Below, piece after piece: positions 34,158-37,950 of a stretch of 37,950 nucleotides of DNA (positions are counted from its first letter, which is position 1; every line of letters starts with the position of its first letter). The notes beneath the pieces were generated by a model. The model had not been told where the DNA came from. It searched no databases and was given only the letters and a program-made list of their open reading frames with translations. This DNA comes from Acidobacteriota bacterium (GTDB lineage Bacteria > Acidobacteriota > Terriglobia > Terriglobales > Acidobacteriaceae). The position numbers and the translations under genes were made by a program. The stretch lies in the NCBI GenBank assembly GCA_021781795.1, contig JAJXWA010000023.1, positions 1 through 37,950 of the forward strand. The letters are read 5' to 3'.

Positions 34158-35333
34158 ATGAGCAGCCTTTCTCCAATTCAACTTCGAGGCATTACCTGGA
34201 ACCATACGCGTGGTTACCTGCCGATGGTTGCCACTGCACAGCGATTTTCCGAGCTGCATCCGGGGGTCACGATTTCTTGGCAGGCAAGGTCGCTCCAGGC
34301 ATTTGCCGATCAGCCGCTTGCGGATCTGGCTCGGTCTTTTGACCTTCTGGTCATCGATCATCCAAGCATCGGCCTCGCAGCCGAAGCTGACCTCCTGATT
34401 GCTCTCGATCGCCATCTCCCCGCTGACTTTCTTGCCGATCAAGCTCGCAACTCGGTGGGGGGATCACACGCGAGCTATACCTGGCAATCACATCAGTGGT
34501 CGCTCGCGATCGACGCGGCAACGCCTGTGGGTGGGTGGCGGCCGGACCTGTTGGCGCGTGCGAATGCCGAGGTTCCCGAAACTTGGGATCAGCTGCTGGC
34601 ACTGGCGCATCGCGGCCTGGTCGCCTTTCCCGGCTTAGCCATCGACAGTCTGATGCATCTCTACATGCTGGCGCTCGCGCTTGGCGAGGAACCGTTTCAG
34701 CAGCCTGGACACTTTATCTCCGAGGAGACAGGCGTTGAATCCCTGAGTATGCTGCGCACGCTGGTCACCGCCTGTCATCCTTCCTGCCTTGCGCGGAATC
34801 CTATTGCGACCTGGGAAGAACTCGCCAATGGCGATCAAGTCGCTTACTGTCCGTTTGCGTATGGGTACTCCAACTATTCCCGCCTCGGATATGCGAAGCA
34901 CCCATTGACGGTTGGCGGTCTCGTTTCTCTCGCGAATGGCGCACGTCTGCGTTCCACTCTCGGTGGCGCGGGTCTTGCGGTTTCCCGCGCGACTGCGCAT
35001 CTGGACCCGGCGATCGAGTATGCCAGGTTCGCGGCGAGCAGCGCGATCCAGTCCACACTCTACGTTGACGCCGGGGGTCAACCTGGACATCGAGATGCGT
35101 GGATAGATGACGAGGTCAACCGGAGATCGAATCGGTTCTTTTCGTCTACCCTGCCCACTCTCGATGCGGCCTACGTTCGACCGCGCTTTCCTGGATACCT
35201 TGACTTTCAGGATGCGGCAGCGCCAGTCGTCCATCGATATCTGAGCACAGGCGGGGATGCGCGAGAGGTGATTCAGAAGTTGAATTGCTTACTGGACAGC
35301 GCGCAGTCGAACAAAAAGGTGGTCATGGATTGA
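34158..35333 (+). CDS. Solute-binding-protein-like, without export signal (copy 1)
   Basis: The 391-residue product resembles family 1 extracellular solute-binding proteins: [50 protein letters not shown] and [12 protein letters not shown] are typical lobe-1 features. However, the N terminus ([21 protein letters not shown]) has no signal peptide or lipobox, and no ABC permease or ATPase gene is nearby. I used the ATG at 34158; earlier in-frame starts (TTG 34092, ATG 34116) do not create a signal peptide either. Its stop overlaps the TTG start of the CoA-transferase (ATTGA). It may be a cytoplasmic ligand-binding or catalytic protein. Function is unknown. Confidence 0.8.
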   Translation: MSSLSPIQLRGITWNHTRGYLPMVATAQRFSELHPGVTISWQARSLQAFADQPLADLARSFDLLVIDHPSIGLAAEADLLIALDRHLPADFLADQARNSVGGSHASYTWQSHQWSLAIDAATPVGGWRPDLLARANAEVPETWDQLLALAHRGLVAFPGLAIDSLMHLYMLALALGEEPFQQPGHFISEETGVESLSMLRTLVTACHPSCLARNPIATWEELANGDQVAYCPFAYGYSNYSRLGYAKHPLTVGGLVSLANGARLRSTLGGAGLAVSRATAHLDPAIEYARFAASSAIQSTLYVDAGGQPGHRDAWIDDEVNRRSNRFFSSTLPTLDAAYVRPRFPGYLDFQDAAAPVVHRYLSTGGDAREVIQKLNCLLDSAQSNKKVVMD

Positions 35334-36475
35334 AGCCATTAGATGGAGTCCTTGTCGTCGATATGAGCCAGTTTCTAGCTGGGCCATCGGCGTCACTGCG
35401 CCTGGCGGACCTGGGCGCCCGTGTCATCAAAATTGAACGCCCGGAGACCGGCGACTTATGCCGCGATTTGTACATCTCCAATCTTGAGCTGGATGGTGAC
35501 AGCACGCTGTTTCACTCAATCAATCGCAACAAGGAGAGCTTCACGGCAAACCTCAAAGAGCAGGCCGATGTTCAGCGCACCTGGAAGCTGATTCAGCAGG
35601 CTGACGTGCTCATCCACAACTTTCGTCCCGGCGTGATGGATAAGTTGGGATTCAGCTATGAGGCTGTTCGCGCTGTTCATCCAACCATCATCTATGCAGA
35701 GGTGACGGGCTACGGCACTGCCGGGCCCTGGCGCGACAAGCCAGGACAGGATCTTCTGGTGCAGGCGCTCTCAGGCTTGACGTGGCTGAATGGCGATGCC
35801 GGCCAACCTCCCGTTCCATTCGGTCTGGCAGTCGCGGACATGTTCGCAGGAGCGCATTTGGTGCAGGGAATCCTGGCATGCCTGGTGCGAAGAGGGGTGA
35901 GCGGCATCGGCGGCAAGGTGGAAGTCAGCCTGTTGGAATCGACGCTCGATCTGCAGTTCGAGGTACTGACGACGTATTTGAATGATGGAGGCAAATTGCC
36001 CCAGCGCAGTGCTGTCAATAATGCACATGCGTACCTTGGCGCGCCGTACGGGATCTACTCCACATCGAACGGCTATCTTGCGCTTGCGATGGGTTCAGTG
36101 TCTCGACTCGGTGAACTGCTGCAGTGTCCTGCGCTCACCGCTTACACTGACCCTGCTTCTCTGTTTTCGCGCCGCGACGAAATCAAGTCCATCTTTGTCG
36201 AGCATCTGAAGACGAACACCACGCAGTACTGGCTTTCCATTCTGGAAGCACACGATATCTGGTGTGCGGATGTACTGACCTGGCCAAGGCTGTTGGCGCA
36301 TGAAGCTTTCAAGATTTTGAATATGGTCCAGACGGTTTCGCGTGGGAAGGGCATCGACATGCAGACCACGCGCTGTCCGATTCGTATCGATGGCGAAGTC
36401 TTTCTCTCACCGAAGGGCGCTCCTCGACTCGGAGAAGATACCGATGCATTGAAGCGCGAATTCTCGATGAGCTGA
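35330..36475 (+). CDS. CaiB/BaiF (class III) CoA-transferase
   Basis: The 381-residue enzyme has the family start [42 protein letters not shown], then [16 protein letters not shown] and the catalytic Asp170 in [11 protein letters not shown]. Class III transferases move CoA between acids, as in carnitine, oxalate or mesaconate metabolism. The start is a TTG at 35330 overlapping the SBP stop, with AGGTGG seven bases upstream and exact agreement with the family N terminus; the longer frame from 35285 is unsupported. The substrate is unknown; the MaoC gene suggests a branched or unsaturated acyl-CoA. Confidence 0.9.
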   Translation: MKPLDGVLVVDMSQFLAGPSASLRLADLGARVIKIERPETGDLCRDLYISNLELDGDSTLFHSINRNKESFTANLKEQADVQRTWKLIQQADVLIHNFRPGVMDKLGFSYEAVRAVHPTIIYAEVTGYGTAGPWRDKPGQDLLVQALSGLTWLNGDAGQPPVPFGLAVADMFAGAHLVQGILACLVRRGVSGIGGKVEVSLLESTLDLQFEVLTTYLNDGGKLPQRSAVNNAHAYLGAPYGIYSTSNGYLALAMGSVSRLGELLQCPALTAYTDPASLFSRRDEIKSIFVEHLKTNTTQYWLSILEAHDIWCADVLTWPRLLAHEAFKILNMVQTVSRGKGIDMQTTRCPIRIDGEVFLSPKGAPRLGEDTDALKREFSMS

Positions 36476-36518
36476 CTGACCATCTTGTCAAAGCGTTTCA
36501 ATTCGACAGGTTCGGAAT

Positions 36519-37766
36519 ATGCGTGAATCTTTCCGTATCGCCGTGCGGCAGTTCGATCCGTTTGAGTCCGCGCTGCGTAAGCAATGGGCTGATTTTGTGC
36601 GGCACACTGGCACTACACTCGAGTTGGAACTCTTCCCTTTGGATCTGCACGCGCTGCACCAAGCGCTCTTTGAAGGCGATGCGCTGCAGAACGGCACCTT
36701 TGACCTTGCCTTCATCAATACGGATTGGCTCGCGCAGGCAGACCGGCAGAATGCTGTCGTTGATTTGTCCGCCCTTCTTGCAAGCGATCCCCCGCAGGAT
36801 TATCCCGGCGGATGGTCACCTTCGCTTCTCCGCCTCCAGTCGATGCAGGGTCGCATTTTAGGTGTGCCATATCATGATGGCCCCGAGACGTTGATCTACC
36901 GTTCCGACTTGTTTGGAGACTCCAAAGAGCAAAGCGCCTACGTGCAACTTCATGGCAGGGATCTCCACCCGCCTACAACCTGGGAAGAGTTCCATCAGAT
37001 TGCCCGCTTCTTTCAGCGTCCGCTGGGTGGCTTGTATGGAGCGGCGTTCGCTGCCTTTCCTGACGGTCACAATACGGTCTACGACTTTCTTTTGCAGTTA
37101 TGGACCCGCGGCGGAGAATTGTTTGACTCACAGGGCCGTCTTACATTGATGACTTCTGAGGCTGAGGCTGCATTGACCTTTTATCGGACGATGCTGCAGG
37201 ATGGTTCCGCAACACATCCGGATTGTCATCACTTTGACTCGGTTGCAGCGGGCATGGCCTTTGCCAGAGGCGAAGTAGCGATGATGGTCAACTGGTTTGG
37301 GTTCGCGGCGATGGCGCAGACAATCGCTGAGTCTGTCGTGAAAGGATGCGTCGATCTCGCTCCGATTCCGCATTCTGCCGGAGGCGCTTCCACCTCGCTC
37401 AATATTTACTGGCTGCTTTGCATTCCCTCTGACGGCCCATGCGCCGATGTCTCGTACGCATTCCTCCGGCACTGCATGGCACGGGAGATGGACAAATTGC
37501 TCACACTGGAAGGCGGGGTGGGATGCCGTCGAACTACGTGGAGCGACCCGGAAGTCAATGCTGTCATCCCCTTCTGTCACCGCCTGGAGGCGATGCACAA
37601 AAATGCGCGCGAGCTTCCTGCATTGGAAGCGTGGCCCCAGATCGCGTCGCTCATCGACGAACTGATCGTTCGCGTCATTCAGAGTCAGGCCCCTATTCCA
37701 GAGTTACTGAAAGACGCGCAGGCTGCCGCTGCCCGCCGTGGGCTCGCCTGCATTCCTCGCGAGTGA
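36519..37766 (+). CDS. Solute-binding-protein-like, without export signal (copy 2)
   Basis: This 415-residue protein has the family 1 SBP pattern: FDPFESALRKQWADFVRHTGTTLELELFPLD, TFDLAFINTDWLAQADRQNAVVDLSALL, GVPYHDGPETLIYRSDLFG, PTTWEEFHQIARFF and a lobe-2 FARGEVAMMVNWFGFAAMAQT. Like copy 1 it begins without a signal peptide (MRESFRIAVRQFDPFES). It is 43 bases after the CoA-transferase and ends overlapping a tiny ORF (TGATG). The two SBP-like proteins differ in sequence but share fold features, so they may form a pair. No ABC transporter is in the window. Confidence 0.82.
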   Translation: MRESFRIAVRQFDPFESALRKQWADFVRHTGTTLELELFPLDLHALHQALFEGDALQNGTFDLAFINTDWLAQADRQNAVVDLSALLASDPPQDYPGGWSPSLLRLQSMQGRILGVPYHDGPETLIYRSDLFGDSKEQSAYVQLHGRDLHPPTTWEEFHQIARFFQRPLGGLYGAAFAAFPDGHNTVYDFLLQLWTRGGELFDSQGRLTLMTSEAEAALTFYRTMLQDGSATHPDCHHFDSVAAGMAFARGEVAMMVNWFGFAAMAQTIAESVVKGCVDLAPIPHSAGGASTSLNIYWLLCIPSDGPCADVSYAFLRHCMAREMDKLLTLEGGVGCRRTTWSDPEVNAVIPFCHRLEAMHKNARELPALEAWPQIASLIDELIVRVIQSQAPIPELLKDAQAAAARRGLACIPRE

Positions 37767-37861
37767 TGACAAGCGCAAAAGACCTCATGCTCTATTCCGT
37801 TGGCTCGCCGGAGGGATTTCTTTTCAGTTGGCAGAACCTGCCGGATCGCGCGACGTGGTAA
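37766..37861 (+). CDS. Possible 31-residue ORF
   Basis: An ATG overlapping the SBP stop opens a 31-codon frame (MTSAKDLMLYSVGSPEGFLF...ATW) ending TAA. It may be a small protein, a remnant, or a spacer with coupled translation. No family recognised. Confidence 0.25.
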   Translation: MTSAKDLMLYSVGSPEGFLFSWQNLPDRATW

Positions 37862-37902
37862 AGTGGGCACGCTGTGCAGTTGATTGCGGGATAGAAGTGG
37901 AT

Positions 37903-37950
37903 ATGACTGCTAAAAGGACGTACGCAGTACCAGCACTCGAGAAGGCGCTC
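37903..37950 (+). CDS. Start of a probable IclR-family regulator (truncated by window end)
   Basis: The visible 16 residues, MTAKRTYAVPALEKAL, match the beginning of IclR-type regulators, which commonly read VPALEKALDIL before the winged helix. Only the start is in the window, so this is a tentative assignment. If right, it would likely regulate the upstream CoA-transferase/SBP operon. Confidence 0.5.
   Translation, partial: MTAKRTYAVPALEKAL

Overview
The window looks like a chromosome segment of a soil Acidobacteriota (Terriglobia-type). I infer this from the high GC content, the roughly 1170-residue Oar-like TonB-dependent receptor with an N-terminal carboxypeptidase-regulatory-like domain, the Tat-exported Gfo/Idh/MocA oxidoreductase coupled to a PmoA/DUF6807 protein, several secreted glycoside hydrolases, and small GGTCTC...GAGACC hairpin repeats scattered between genes. 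No rRNA, tRNA, CRISPR array, transposase or prophage gene was recognised.

Layout. 1-1174: the end of prfA and an overlapping prmC (release factor and its methylase). 1301-5110: a zinc alcohol dehydrogenase and phosphoketolase. 5235-5897: a small exported HEAT-like protein of lower GC. 5988-10010: a secreted GH39 enzyme divergent from a tiny membrane peptide, a GRP/DMT-type sugar permease and a membrane protein, with a perfect 18-bp LacI-type palindrome between the two transcription units. 10215-14626: a secreted TIG-domain protein divergent from a nine-haem cytochrome c lipoprotein. 15223-17488: a PfkB sugar kinase and a secreted GH27 alpha-galactosidase. 17930-19231: an orphan TadG-like protein with a large surface-type C-terminal region. 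19353-25439 (minus strand): a PmoA-like protein, a Gfo/Idh/MocA oxidoreductase and the Oar-like receptor, probably a sugar-derivative uptake and processing locus. 25858-27648: a secreted DUF885 metallopeptidase-like protein.

27921-33406 is a sulfur module. A FisR-like sigma-54 activator is followed by a near-perfect 28-bp palindrome and a -24/-12 promoter. An SQR, a DUF1641 protein, a one-cysteine DsrC/TusE protein, a DsrE-family protein and a SAM methyltransferase follow in order. The likely logic is sulfide or sulfane-sulfur sensing, oxidation at the membrane quinone pool, and hand-over of sulfane sulfur to cytoplasmic carriers.

33538-37950 is an unusual cluster. A MaoC hydratase is divergent from a tightly packed operon of two solute-binding-protein-like genes that lack export signals, separated by a CaiB/BaiF CoA-transferase. 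A tiny ORF and the start of what looks like an IclR-family regulator follow. This is the best candidate here for an undescribed system. All family assignments come from reading motifs by eye; no database search was run.
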